Part shown: piece by piece, positions 1 to 8,220 of the stretch
Position numbering within the stretch: the first letter of the stretch is position 1
Layout of the letters: the number at the start of each line of letters is the position of its first letter
Assembly (NCBI RefSeq): GCF_000758525.1
Contig: NZ_CP009241.1
Coordinates: 1,922,001-1,986,000, forward strand
Length of the DNA stretch: 64,000 nt
Origin: Paenibacillus sp. FSL H7-0357
GTDB lineage: Bacteria; Bacillota; Bacilli; Paenibacillales; Paenibacillaceae
Direction: 5' to 3'
Translations under genes and position numbers: made by a program
The notes under the pieces: generated by a model
Told to the model about the DNA's origin: nothing
The model's input: the letters and a program-made list of their open reading frames with translations, nothing else
Database searches by the model: none

Positions 1-186
1 AAAGCCTATGCTTTCCTGCAGGAGCGCGATTATGTTCTTCCGGATGATGTGAAGATTCTTGCCCCGTATGCGCTGGGACACCGCATTCTGCTGCGTCCGG
101 AGTCGCGGCTGGATAATATCAGTGTAGATTCCTTGCTTCAGAAGCTGCTCCAGAGCATACATGTGCCTGTGACGATGAGGCAATAA
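1..186 (+). CDS. MoxR-family AAA+ ATPase, C-terminal end (partial)
   Basis: The first 61 codons read in frame 1 and end in TAA at 184-186. The peptide begins KAYAFLQERDYVLPDDVK and continues with a helical stretch containing LAPYALGHRILLRPES, typical of the lid domain of MoxR ATPases. These proteins act as chaperones or activators. In bacteria they usually sit directly upstream of a DUF58 protein and a transglutaminase membrane protein, exactly as here. The 5' part, with the Walker motifs, lies outside the window. The stop overlaps the start of the next gene by one base, which indicates translational coupling. Confidence 0.85.
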   Translation, partial: KAYAFLQERDYVLPDDVKILAPYALGHRILLRPESRLDNISVDSLLQKLLQSIHVPVTMRQ

Positions 187-1436
187 TGATGAAAAGGTAT
201 TTGTCCGGAGCGGCAGCTGTCATTCAGCCGGGGAAATTCGCCGGCATCCTTGCGATCTGGGGCATCACGCTGCTCTACGTACTGTTTCAGGGCGGCAAAA
301 CATCATTCATGCTGTTTATAATGGTATCGGTACTAATGATATATCTGATGATTGGAGGCTTAGGCGGAGTACGGCGGGCCAAAGGCACGCGCAGCCTGTA
401 TTCCGAATTGGACAAGCCTGATCTGCTCTATGCGGGCGGCTTTCTGCGGGTGAAGCTGGACGTTACGATTCCGGGCTTTTTGCCTCTGCCGTATGTGGTG
501 GTGAGAGAAATTCTGAAGCGCCATAACGGCGAATCCTGGGTATTTGAGGAGAGCATGGTTCCCAGCCTGAGAGGGCAGGGGGAGCTGCTGTTTCAGACGC
601 CGGCACTGGAGCGCGGCCGCTATACGTTCGAAGGAACGGATATCCTGAGTGAGGATATCTTTGGCCTGGTGGAGCATAAGGGCACCTTTATGGCCGAAGG
701 GCAATTCCGCGTATTGCCCCGTGCGGTATTCGTGCCGCGCTGGCAGCTCTATGAGCGGAAGTCACGGCTGGCGGGGCAGCAAGCCTCGCTGCTTCATTCC
801 CGGAGAGAGACAACGCAGATCAACGGGGTCCGCGATTACGTCTATGGCGACCGGTTAACGCGAATCCACTGGAATGCCACCGCCAAGACAGGCAACTGGA
901 AATCCAAGGAATTTGAGCATGAATCTGTACCCAAGACGATGATTGTGCTGGACGGCAGCGCCATGGTATATGCCGGCTCGAACCAGTTTGAGCTGGCGGT
1001 GTCCATTGCCGCCTCCCTGCTAGGCTTTGGGATCCGCGACCGGATCGGCATCGGTTTATGCTGTCTGGACAAGAACACCAAGATATTCATGCCTGCCGAG
1101 GGCGCTGCGGAGCGGCAGAAGATGATCCAATATTTGATTGACATTAATGCGGAAGGCCGCGGGCCGCTGGTTCCCAGGCTGGAAAAAGGACACCGTATGT
1201 TTCCCAAAGGCTCCTATCTGGTGTTGATCAGTCCGCAGAGCGGACAGCCTGTACTGGATGTGATGCGCTGGGCGGAGAGCCGGGGAATGACGCCCTCCCA
1301 TATTCATGTGCGCAATCCGGCAGCGGTCAACCGCGGCGGAGAATGGATAGATGTGCTGAAATCCCGCGGGGCAACCGGCTATAGCGTAAGTTCGCTTCAT
1401 GAGCTGCCCTCAGTGCTCGGAGGTGATAAAGTATGA
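186..1436 (+). CDS. DUF58 domain-containing protein
   Basis: A 416-residue protein with two N-terminal membrane segments (about residues 17-35 and 40-60) and a cytoplasmic or surface domain carrying the DUF58 signature around residues 215-235: YVYGDRLTRIHWNATAKTGN, a variant of the RxGD...IxW pattern. The C-terminal half resembles a von Willebrand A-type fold (MIVLDGSAM). ATG codons occur at 186 and 189; either could be used, since both overlap the upstream stop. The gene forms a MoxR-DUF58-transglutaminase operon and overlaps the next start by four bases. The family is linked to MoxR-assisted assembly at the envelope, but its biochemical role is not established. The family call is secure; the function is unknown. 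Confidence 0.88.
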   Translation: MMKRYLSGAAAVIQPGKFAGILAIWGITLLYVLFQGGKTSFMLFIMVSVLMIYLMIGGLGGVRRAKGTRSLYSELDKPDLLYAGGFLRVKLDVTIPGFLPLPYVVVREILKRHNGESWVFEESMVPSLRGQGELLFQTPALERGRYTFEGTDILSEDIFGLVEHKGTFMAEGQFRVLPRAVFVPRWQLYERKSRLAGQQASLLHSRRETTQINGVRDYVYGDRLTRIHWNATAKTGNWKSKEFEHESVPKTMIVLDGSAMVYAGSNQFELAVSIAASLLGFGIRDRIGIGLCCLDKNTKIFMPAEGAAERQKMIQYLIDINAEGRGPLVPRLEKGHRMFPKGSYLVLISPQSGQPVLDVMRWAESRGMTPSHIHVRNPAAVNRGGEWIDVLKSRGATGYSVSSLHELPSVLGGDKV

Positions 1437-3667
1437 TGAGACGCTGGTGGAGCGGGATGAAGTCCTCATGGCATTACTCCTTCAGTCTGCTATGGCTGAT
1501 GGTTATCGCCCTGCAATGGCTCACGTATACAGAGCCCTTCTGGCTGAAGGCGACCACTGCCGCCGTACTGCTGACCTTGGCTGCGGCGGGGGTTATTGAA
1601 ATTCTTTTACCTGTTAAACGGGGATACCGGCTGATTCTTGAAGTTTGCGCCATGCTATATTTCGTGTACAGAGTAATTCTGCGCTACGAACTCTATGTTC
1701 CTGATCCATTGCTGCCTTCACTGCGCGACCGTCTGCCTGACATCGCCATAAATATGGTTCCATATCTATGGTTTGCTGCGGGTGCGCTGGCCTTGCTGCT
1801 CCTGTCATCGTGGTGGGTCTCCTCCAAGGCGAGGATTCTGCTGTTTATCACCACGAATATTGTAGCCTTTGCGGCACTGGATTCCTTCACTTCGGCCATA
1901 CTCTGGCAGGAGGTCGCCTGGACGGTGTTCGCGGGGATGGGCTGGCTTGTTACCCAGCATTTGAGAAGCTTTCAATTGCATTATCCCCGCGGCTGGACTT
2001 ATCTGCTGAAATATCCTTTCAAGATCTTCATAAATATCGCCATTATTTTCTCCTTTGTCATTATTACAGGTGTGAACATGCCAGAGGTGCGGCCGACACT
2101 GACAGATCCTTATACCGCCTGGCATAAATGGAACGGCACCGGATTATCGGCAAGCTCCGGCACATCGGGAACAACAAATGCCGGAACCAGTGATGCTTCT
2201 GCAGGAAGGACTACTTCGGGTTATAGTATGAACGACGATAATCTGGGCGGGGGCTTTAACTATGATTATTCGCCAGTCATGACGGTGACCTCGGATATAA
2301 GGTCCTACATGCGTGGGGAAACCCGCAGCGTATATTCCGGAAAAGGATGGAGTGATGACGACCGGCTTACACGCGGTCCGCTGTCCGGGGCAGCGGTAGG
2401 CAAAGAGCTGGACAGGGAACCCGGCTCCAAGGTGGAGACGCAGACCCTGAAACAGACGGTAAAGCTGCTTGGGAACATTGATTATCCGGTATTGTTCGGA
2501 GCCTATTCCATTGCGAAGGTCGATTCCATAGACGGCAAGGAACAGAGCAGCCGCTTATTATGGAGAAGCGCAGACAGCGAAATGCTGTGGGATACGGATG
2601 GGAACAGCGGAAACTATCCCCAGACTTACGTGCTTACTTCGGAGGTCCCTGTCGTATCCGTGCAGGAGCTGAGCAAACAGACCTTCGATCAGCTGTACAC
2701 CGGCCAGAATAATACGCAATACCTGCAACTGCCCGACAATTTTCCAGAGCGGGTCACAGAGCTGGCAGAGACAATAACCGCAAGCGCGAAGACCCCTTAT
2801 GACAAAATTGTGCTGCTCCAGCAATATCTGCAGCAAACCTATCCATACTCGAATCAGCCGGATCTGTCACGCGGCAAAAGCAAGGATTTCGTGGAGAGCT
2901 TCCTGTTCGAGATTATGGAAGGCTACTGCGACTACTATTCCACCGCACTCGTGACCATGGCACGTTCGCTGGATATTCCGGCACGCTGGGTCAAGGGATA
3001 TGCACCCGGTGAACAGGCACAGCTTCCTGACAGTCTGGCCCAGCAGGGATTATCCAATAATAATTATACGATTACGAATGCCGATGCCCATTCCTGGGCG
3101 GAAATCTATTACGGTGAATACGGCTGGATTCCGGTTGAAGCGACACCGGGGTATAATGTGCCTCTTCTGACACAGAGCGAAGAGCCTGAGAGTAAGGAAG
3201 ATACACAGCCGGAAGAGGATAAACCTGAGCCTGAACAAGAGGTGGCAGATCCCGGCAAAACCGGTGAAAGCCTTCATGTAGGCGTCTGGGCCGTATCGGC
3301 CGCTGCGGCAGTGCTGCTGCTGTGGGGAGGTTATCTGCTCTGGCATTACCGGTTCAGTCTCCGGTTCCTGCTTGGGCGGCTGCGCAACGGCAAACCATTG
3401 TCTCCGGTGCAAAAAGTTGTGGCTGAAACCGAGCGGTGGGTAAAGTATGCCCGCAGAAAGGGCATGCTTAAAGAAGAGCACGAAACGCTTCGTGAATCGG
3501 TGGCCCGCTGGAGCCGTGAACGTCCGGCGGCTGCAGAAAGTCTGGCGTTGCTGCTGCAAATGTTCGAGAAGGCGAAGTACAGCCCGGATGTTATAGAAGA
3601 CAAAGATTGGCGCAGCGTGTATACTGAAGCTTTGCGGCTGCACAGTCTTTTGAAATCAGATAAATAA
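1433..3667 (+). CDS. TgpA-like membrane transglutaminase-domain protein
   Basis: A 744-residue protein. The N-terminal 210 residues hold five to six hydrophobic helices. A Ser/Thr/Gly-rich linker follows, then an extracytoplasmic transglutaminase-like core, one more membrane helix near residue 625, and a charged C-terminal tail (DUF4129-like position). The papain-like triad is visible: Cys499 in GYCDYYSTALVTMAR and His553 in DAHSWAEIYY, followed by WIPVEATPGY. This matches DUF3488/transglutaminase proteins that sit next to MoxR and DUF58 genes. The start overlaps the upstream stop (ATGA). The enzymatic activity and substrate are unknown; a cell-envelope peptide or protein cross-linking or protease role is an inference from the family. 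Confidence 0.88.
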   Translation: MMRRWWSGMKSSWHYSFSLLWLMVIALQWLTYTEPFWLKATTAAVLLTLAAAGVIEILLPVKRGYRLILEVCAMLYFVYRVILRYELYVPDPLLPSLRDRLPDIAINMVPYLWFAAGALALLLLSSWWVSSKARILLFITTNIVAFAALDSFTSAILWQEVAWTVFAGMGWLVTQHLRSFQLHYPRGWTYLLKYPFKIFINIAIIFSFVIITGVNMPEVRPTLTDPYTAWHKWNGTGLSASSGTSGTTNAGTSDASAGRTTSGYSMNDDNLGGGFNYDYSPVMTVTSDIRSYMRGETRSVYSGKGWSDDDRLTRGPLSGAAVGKELDREPGSKVETQTLKQTVKLLGNIDYPVLFGAYSIAKVDSIDGKEQSSRLLWRSADSEMLWDTDGNSGNYPQTYVLTSEVPVVSVQELSKQTFDQLYTGQNNTQYLQLPDNFPERVTELAETITASAKTPYDKIVLLQQYLQQTYPYSNQPDLSRGKSKDFVESFLFEIMEGYCDYYSTALVTMARSLDIPARWVKGYAPGEQAQLPDSLAQQGLSNNNYTITNADAHSWAEIYYGEYGWIPVEATPGYNVPLLTQSEEPESKEDTQPEEDKPEPEQEVADPGKTGESLHVGVWAVSAAAAVLLLWGGYLLWHYRFSLRFLLGRLRNGKPLSPVQKVVAETERWVKYARRKGMLKEEHETLRESVARWSRERPAAAESLALLLQMFEKAKYSPDVIEDKDWRSVYTEALRLHSLLKSDK

Positions 3668-3698
3668 ACGCGGCAGTCCTAACATCGTCGCAGATTCA

Positions 3699-3727
3699 TT
3701 TGCGAAGCGCAAAGAGTATGATATAGT
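3699..3727 (+). promoter_or_regulatory. Promoter of the yqe operon with a dyad over the -35
   Basis: TTGCGA (3700-3705), a 16-bp spacer and TATAGT (3722-3727) form a plausible sigma-A promoter just before yqeG. The inverted repeat TTTGCG-AAG-CGCAAA (3699-3713) covers the -35 box and could be an operator. This is seen in the sequence only; no regulator is known. Confidence 0.5.
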
Positions 3728-3754
3728 TTTTCGTATGAAATCGAGGTGAACGTA

Positions 3755-4282
3755 TTGTTTGAAAGGTTGGTTCCAAAACTCCGGGTGAATACGGTATTTG
3801 ATATTGGGCTGGAAGAGCTGTACAGCCGGGGATACCGTGGTATCATTACGGATCTGGATAACACGCTAGTCGGCGCCAAAGCGCCTCTGGCCACTCCGGA
3901 GCTGCTGTTATGGTTCGAGAAGGTGAAAGAGCTGGGCTTCAAGCTGATCATTGTGTCGAACAATAACATGGACCGGGTGTCACGCTTTGCAACGCCGCTT
4001 AATATTGAATTTGTACATCAGGCCCGCAAGCCGATCAATACGCCTTTCGTGAAGGCGATGAAGCTGATGGATCTGAAGCCGGAACAGACGATCGTAGTTG
4101 GCGATCAGATGCTTACGGATGTATTCGGCGGCAACCGGCTCGGCCTGTATACGGTATTGGTGCTGCCCATCTCCGTGAAGGATGAAGGCATTGGAACAAG
4201 AATTAACCGCCGGATCGAGCAGATTGCCCTGACACGGCTTCGCAAGCAAGGATTGTGGCATGAGGAGGATAAACCCCAATGA
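3755..4282 (+). CDS. yqeG: YqeG-family HAD-IIIA phosphatase
   Basis: A 175-residue HAD-superfamily protein. Motif I is DLDNTLVG (about residues 35-42), motif II lies near VSNNN, and the VVGDQMLTDVFGGNRLG stretch matches motifs III/IV. YqeG proteins are predicted phosphatases, related to the mitochondrial phosphatidylglycerophosphate phosphatase family, and head this conserved operon. I chose TTG 3755 as start because GAGGTGA (3743-3749) lies five bases upstream; a GTG at 3746 is in frame but overlaps that ribosome binding site. The 3' end overlaps yqeH by four bases. The substrate is not shown by the sequence. Confidence 0.87.
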   Translation: MFERLVPKLRVNTVFDIGLEELYSRGYRGIITDLDNTLVGAKAPLATPELLLWFEKVKELGFKLIIVSNNNMDRVSRFATPLNIEFVHQARKPINTPFVKAMKLMDLKPEQTIVVGDQMLTDVFGGNRLGLYTVLVLPISVKDEGIGTRINRRIEQIALTRLRKQGLWHEEDKPQ

Positions 4283-5406
4283 ATCAACAGAATGAAACAC
4301 AGCGCCCTGTAAAATGCAGCGGCTGCGGTATTAAGCTGCAGACCGAAAAGAAGGATCTCCCGGGTTATATTCCGGAGGTTGCATTTGAACGGGAACCGGT
4401 TATCTGCCAGCGCTGTTTCCGCATCAAAAACTATAATGAAGCTTCTTCGGTATCCGTCGACCAGGATGAATTTCTTCACCTGCTCAGCGGAGTGGGCGAG
4501 AAGAACGCGCTTGTTGTGCATATTGTCGATCTCTTCGATTTCGAAGGCAGCCTGATTTCCGGCCTGCAGCGTTTTGTCGGCAATAATCCGGTTATACTTG
4601 CAGTGAACAAATGTGATTTGCTGCCCAAGGTAACGAACTGGAACAAGCTGCGCAACTGGATGCAGCAGCGCTGCAAGGAGCATGGACTGCGGACTGCGGA
4701 GATTATACTCTGCAGCGCGAAGCGCAATCAGGGGTTCGAACGTCTGCTGGAAGCGGTGAATGAGCTTCGCGGACAGCGTGATGTCTATGTCGTAGGGGCA
4801 ACCAACGTAGGTAAGTCTACGCTGATTAACCGGCTTATTTCCGATTACAGTGATCTCGAGCAGGAACTGACGACCTCGCGATATCCGGGAACGACTCTCG
4901 ATACGGTCAAAATCCCGCTGGATGACGGTCACTATATCATTGATACTCCGGGAATTGTATATCCTTGGCGGTATAGTGAACTGGTGGAGCGCAAGGACCT
5001 CGGTGCCGTTATGCCGGAGAATCCGCTCAAACCTGCGGTATATCAGCTGAATGAAGGCCAGACGCTGTTCTTCGGCGGTCTGGGGCGTTTTGATTTCATT
5101 CAGGGTGCCCGGCAATCCTTCACCTGCTTCATCAGCACTACGCTCAAGATTCACCGTACGAAGCTGGAACGTGCGGATTCCCTGTATCAGGATCACCGCG
5201 GTGTAATGCTGGCTCCGCCGGTAACTGCCGACATGGACAAGCTGCCGCAGTGGCAGCGTCATGAATTCCGGATCAGCCGGGGCAGCCAGACCGATCTGTT
5301 CATCTCCGGCTTGGGCTGGATCAAGGTGAACGGAACCGAAGGTGCCGTTGTGGCAGTTCACGTTCCGCGCGGCGTGAAGGTGGTTACCCGCCCTTCGCTG
5401 ATCTGA
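4279..5406 (+). CDS. yqeH: Ribosome biogenesis GTPase YqeH
   Basis: A 375-residue circularly permuted GTPase. A zinc-binding head (Cys13-x2-Cys16 and Cys43-x2-Cys46) is followed by the G4 motif NKCD at residue 110, then G1 GATNVGKST at 173-181 and G3 DTPG at 222. This G4-G1-G3 order defines the YqeH/YjeQ-type permuted GTPases. YqeH is needed for 30S subunit assembly in B. subtilis. The C-terminal third is a TRAP-like RNA-binding region. The gene overlaps yqeG by four bases and lies 14 bases before aroE. All key residues are present. Confidence 0.95.
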   Translation: MNQQNETQRPVKCSGCGIKLQTEKKDLPGYIPEVAFEREPVICQRCFRIKNYNEASSVSVDQDEFLHLLSGVGEKNALVVHIVDLFDFEGSLISGLQRFVGNNPVILAVNKCDLLPKVTNWNKLRNWMQQRCKEHGLRTAEIILCSAKRNQGFERLLEAVNELRGQRDVYVVGATNVGKSTLINRLISDYSDLEQELTTSRYPGTTLDTVKIPLDDGHYIIDTPGIVYPWRYSELVERKDLGAVMPENPLKPAVYQLNEGQTLFFGGLGRFDFIQGARQSFTCFISTTLKIHRTKLERADSLYQDHRGVMLAPPVTADMDKLPQWQRHEFRISRGSQTDLFISGLGWIKVNGTEGAVVAVHVPRGVKVVTRPSLI

Positions 5407-5420
5407 CGAAGGGAGGGGCA

Positions 5421-6317
5421 TTGCCTGTGACAAGTGTAAACGGAAATGACAGAAATACGGATCTGCTGCTGGGGGTTATGGGTGATCCGATTGCCCAGTC
5501 CAAATCCCCGATCATGCACGGGGCCGCGCTGAAAGCGCTGGGCATACAAGGGGCTTATGTCCCGCTGCATATTACCGGAGATCAGCTTGGCGATGCGGTG
5601 CAGGCCATCAAGACCCTCGGCTTTCGCGGAGTCAACGTTACCATACCGCATAAGGTTGCGGTGATGGAGTATCTGGACAAGCTGGATGAAAGTGCGGTTG
5701 CTGTCGGTGCAGTGAATACGATTGTCAATGACAACGGGGTACTTACCGGATTCAATACGGACGGCATCGGTTATGTCCGTTCGCTGAAGGCGGAAGCGGT
5801 CCCTGATCTGTCCGGAACCCGTATTCTGGTAATCGGTGCCGGGGGCGCGGCGAGAGGAATTGTCAGCGCTTTGCTGGCCGAGAAGCCATATTCGGTTAAG
5901 ATCGCTAACCGTACTGCCGGGAAGGCCGGGGAACTGGCGGCATTATTCCAGGGCCGGGGCAAGGTTGCCGGAGTGGGCATGGATGAAATCGCGGAAGCGG
6001 CTAAGGATGCGGATATTGTAATCAATACCACATCTGTCGGAATGTTTCCCCATCCGGATGACCTGCCGATGGATCCCGGACTGCTGCGTGAAGGAATGGT
6101 CGTAAGCGATCTTATCTACAATCCGCTGCGTACCCGGCTGCTGCTCGAGGGCTTGAAGCGGGGCTGCACAATCCATGGGGGTCTGGGAATGTTCGTATAT
6201 CAGGGCGCCTATGCGCTGGAGTATTGGACAGGGCAGGCTGCACCCGTGGATATTATGCGGCAGACGATTATCGATTGCCTCGGCGGCAGTGCCAGTGAAA
6301 TGGATCCGCAAGTTTAG
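5421..6317 (+). CDS. aroE: Shikimate dehydrogenase
   Basis: A 298-residue enzyme that reduces 3-dehydroshikimate to shikimate with NADPH in aromatic amino acid synthesis. The substrate-binding loop is GDPIAQSKSPIMHG (residues 17-30), the catalytic lysine lies in NVTIPHK, the paired aspartate in NTDGIGY, and the dinucleotide loop is GAGGAARG. The start is TTG 5421, preceded by GGGAGGGG; an in-frame GTG at 5427 is an alternative. The position between yqeH and yhbY is the standard Bacillales arrangement, so the gene is probably co-transcribed with the ribosome-assembly genes. Confidence 0.96.
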   Translation: MPVTSVNGNDRNTDLLLGVMGDPIAQSKSPIMHGAALKALGIQGAYVPLHITGDQLGDAVQAIKTLGFRGVNVTIPHKVAVMEYLDKLDESAVAVGAVNTIVNDNGVLTGFNTDGIGYVRSLKAEAVPDLSGTRILVIGAGGAARGIVSALLAEKPYSVKIANRTAGKAGELAALFQGRGKVAGVGMDEIAEAAKDADIVINTTSVGMFPHPDDLPMDPGLLREGMVVSDLIYNPLRTRLLLEGLKRGCTIHGGLGMFVYQGAYALEYWTGQAAPVDIMRQTIIDCLGGSASEMDPQV

Positions 6318-6354
6318 GGTAATAATATATGTTAATTAAGGGGTTTGTTCATTT

Positions 6355-6648
6355 ATGTTAACTGGAAAACAAAAACGCTATCTCCGCTCTTTGGCCCATC
6401 ATCTTGACGCTGTCTTTCAGGTCGGCAAAGGCGGTGTGAACGACCACCTGGTCCGTCACATTGAAGAAGCTATTGAAAAACGCGAGCTGATGAAGATCAG
6501 CGTGCTTAACAATAATGCGGATGACCCGAAGGAAATCGGTGCAGCTCTGGCTGAGCAGTCCGGCTCCGAGCTGGTGCAGGTTATCGGCAAAACTATCGTT
6601 CTTTACAAAGAGTCACGCGACAACAAAACGATTGAGCTTCCACGCTAG
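6355..6648 (+). CDS. yhbY: YhbY/YqeI RNA-binding protein (CRS1-YhbY domain)
   Basis: A 97-residue single CRS1-YhbY (CRM) domain protein. It starts MLTGKQKRYLRSLAHHLDAV and carries the GxxG-type loop VGKGGVNDHLV, then ends in a conserved strand pattern (GKTIVLYKES). The family binds ribosomal precursor particles and assists large or small subunit assembly. It sits between aroE and nadD as in B. subtilis (yqeI). The spacing of 37 bases after aroE suggests a shared transcript. Confidence 0.93.
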   Translation: MLTGKQKRYLRSLAHHLDAVFQVGKGGVNDHLVRHIEEAIEKRELMKISVLNNNADDPKEIGAALAEQSGSELVQVIGKTIVLYKESRDNKTIELPR

Positions 6649-6723
6649 GAAAGCTGCGCCTTGCGGCTGCCTTGCAGTCACATGGAGTCATTTCGCAGGA
6701 AGATAAGAGGAGGTAGGCCTCTC

Positions 6724-7326
6724 TTGAAAATTGGAATAATGGGAGGAACCTTTGATCCTCTTCACATAGGACATATGATGGCGGCGGAAGCTGCGAGGGA
6801 CACCTATTTGCTGGAAGAGGTCTGGTTTATGCCTTCGCATATCCCGCCCCATAAGCATGAAGCCGGAGCTTCGGGTACAGACCGGCTGGCGATGGTGCAG
6901 TGTGCGGTCGAGGACAATGAGTCTTTCCGCACACTGGATTGGGAAGTCCTCAGAGGCGGCGTTTCCTATACATTGGAGACCGTGCGCAGCCTGCAGCAGG
7001 AATACCCGTACCATGAGTTTTATTTCATCATCGGTGCGGATATGGTGCAATATTTGCCGAAATGGCAGGGGATTGAAGAACTTGTGCAGCGTCTGACCTT
7101 TATCGGTGTGGGCCGTCCGGGCACTCCGCTGGATCTGGCAGCGCTGCCCGGCTATATCGCCGACAAGGTGCTGCTGGCGGACATGCCGCTGGTGGATATT
7201 TCGTCCACGATGCTCCGGGCGCGCTCCGCTGAAGGGAAATCAATCCGTTATATGGTACCGGACAAGGTTTTCGATTATGTGCAAAGGAGTGGATTGTATG
7301 GCCTACAGCCGGGAAGCGCTGATTGA
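6724..7326 (+). CDS. nadD: Nicotinate-nucleotide adenylyltransferase
   Basis: A 200-residue nucleotidyltransferase that joins ATP and nicotinate mononucleotide to make deamido-NAD. The signature GGTFDPLHIGHMMAAE carries the HxGH ATP-binding motif at the N terminus, and ISSTMLRAR near the C terminus matches the second motif (ISSTxxR). I chose TTG 6724 because GAGGAGGT lies upstream and the MKIGIMGGTFDP start is usual for the family; longer in-frame starts lack support. The last 29 bases overlap yqeK, so the two are translationally coupled. Confidence 0.95.
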   Translation: MKIGIMGGTFDPLHIGHMMAAEAARDTYLLEEVWFMPSHIPPHKHEAGASGTDRLAMVQCAVEDNESFRTLDWEVLRGGVSYTLETVRSLQQEYPYHEFYFIIGADMVQYLPKWQGIEELVQRLTFIGVGRPGTPLDLAALPGYIADKVLLADMPLVDISSTMLRARSAEGKSIRYMVPDKVFDYVQRSGLYGLQPGSAD

Positions 7327-7873
7327 AGCGGTCTCTTCGCAGATGCCTGATAAGCGCTGGCAGCATACCCTTGGCGTAATGGAGTCCTCAGTGAAGCTGG
7401 CTGAGCATTATGGTGCCGATCCTGCCCGTGCGGAGACAGCGGCGATTCTGCATGATGTGGCCAAATATTGGCCTGTGGAGAGAATGAAGGAAATTATTGA
7501 GCAGAATGGTCTGCCCTCCGAGCTGTTATCCTACGATAAGCAGCTGTGGCATGCGGAAGTGGGGGCATTTGTAGCGGAACGGGATTATGAAATTACCGAT
7601 GCAGAAGTGCTGGGAGCCATACGCTATCATACTTCGGGCCGTGAAGGCATGAGTCTGCTGGAGAAGATTGTCTGCCTGGCCGATTATATCGAGCCCGGAC
7701 GGGATTTTCCCGGTGTGGACGAAATACGCAGGCTTTCCAAAGTAAGTCTGGAGGAAGGGCTGATAGCCGGATTTGATTCGACGATCAGCCTGCTGCTGCA
7801 GAAGCGCCGGATTGTGTTTCCGTTAACGGTGCTGGCGCGTAATGATTTAGTAAGAATACTGGAGGATAAATAA
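7298..7873 (+). CDS. yqeK: YqeK, HD-domain Ap4A hydrolase family
   Basis: A 191-residue HD-domain phosphohydrolase. Metal-binding elements are HTLGVM near the N terminus, ILHDVAKYW (the HD pair) and AIRYHTSG further on. YqeK proteins split diadenosine tetraphosphate symmetrically to two ADP. The start ATG 7298 follows AAAGGAG. It overlaps the nadD end by 29 bases and shares one base with rsfS. The long open frame continuing upstream of 7298 is only the shadow of nadD. Confidence 0.93.
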   Translation: MAYSREALIEAVSSQMPDKRWQHTLGVMESSVKLAEHYGADPARAETAAILHDVAKYWPVERMKEIIEQNGLPSELLSYDKQLWHAEVGAFVAERDYEITDAEVLGAIRYHTSGREGMSLLEKIVCLADYIEPGRDFPGVDEIRRLSKVSLEEGLIAGFDSTISLLLQKRRIVFPLTVLARNDLVRILEDK

Positions 7874-8220
7874 TGAGTGTACAATCAAGCAAGCTGCTGG
7901 AACTGACTTTAAAAGCTGTGGAAGATAAAAAAGCGATGAATGTTGTCGCGCTGGATCTGCGCAATGTTTCCCCAATCAGTGATTATTTCGTGATTTGTCA
8001 CGGTAATTCCGATACCCAGGTGCAAGCGATTGCCACTGAAGTACGCAAGGTTGTTCATGAAGCAGGCGGTATGATCCGCGGAATCGAAGGCATGGACGCA
8101 GCGCGCTGGGTGCTGATGGATCTTGGTGATGTCGTTGTGCATGTGTTCCACCGCGATGAACGCGAATATTACAACATTGAGCGCCTGTGGTCTGACGCCA
8201 AGATTGTGGAGAACGTATGA
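7873..8220 (+). CDS. rsfS: Ribosome silencing factor RsfS
   Basis: A 115-residue member of the RsfS/YbeB/Iojap family. It has the typical VALDLRNVSPISDYFVICHG core, the IEGMDAARWVLMDLGDVVVHVF stretch and the REYYNIERLW end. RsfS binds ribosomal protein L14 and blocks joining of the subunits when nutrients are short. The start codon overlaps the yqeK stop (TAATG), and its own stop overlaps the next gene by four bases. Confidence 0.95.
   Translation: MSVQSSKLLELTLKAVEDKKAMNVVALDLRNVSPISDYFVICHGNSDTQVQAIATEVRKVVHEAGGMIRGIEGMDAARWVLMDLGDVVVHVFHRDEREYYNIERLWSDAKIVENV

Noticed and set aside
4105..5433. A 442-codon open frame on the minus strand opposite yqeH
   Set aside because: It is antisense to a gene with all GTPase motifs, spans two genes and has no recognisable domain or ribosome binding site.
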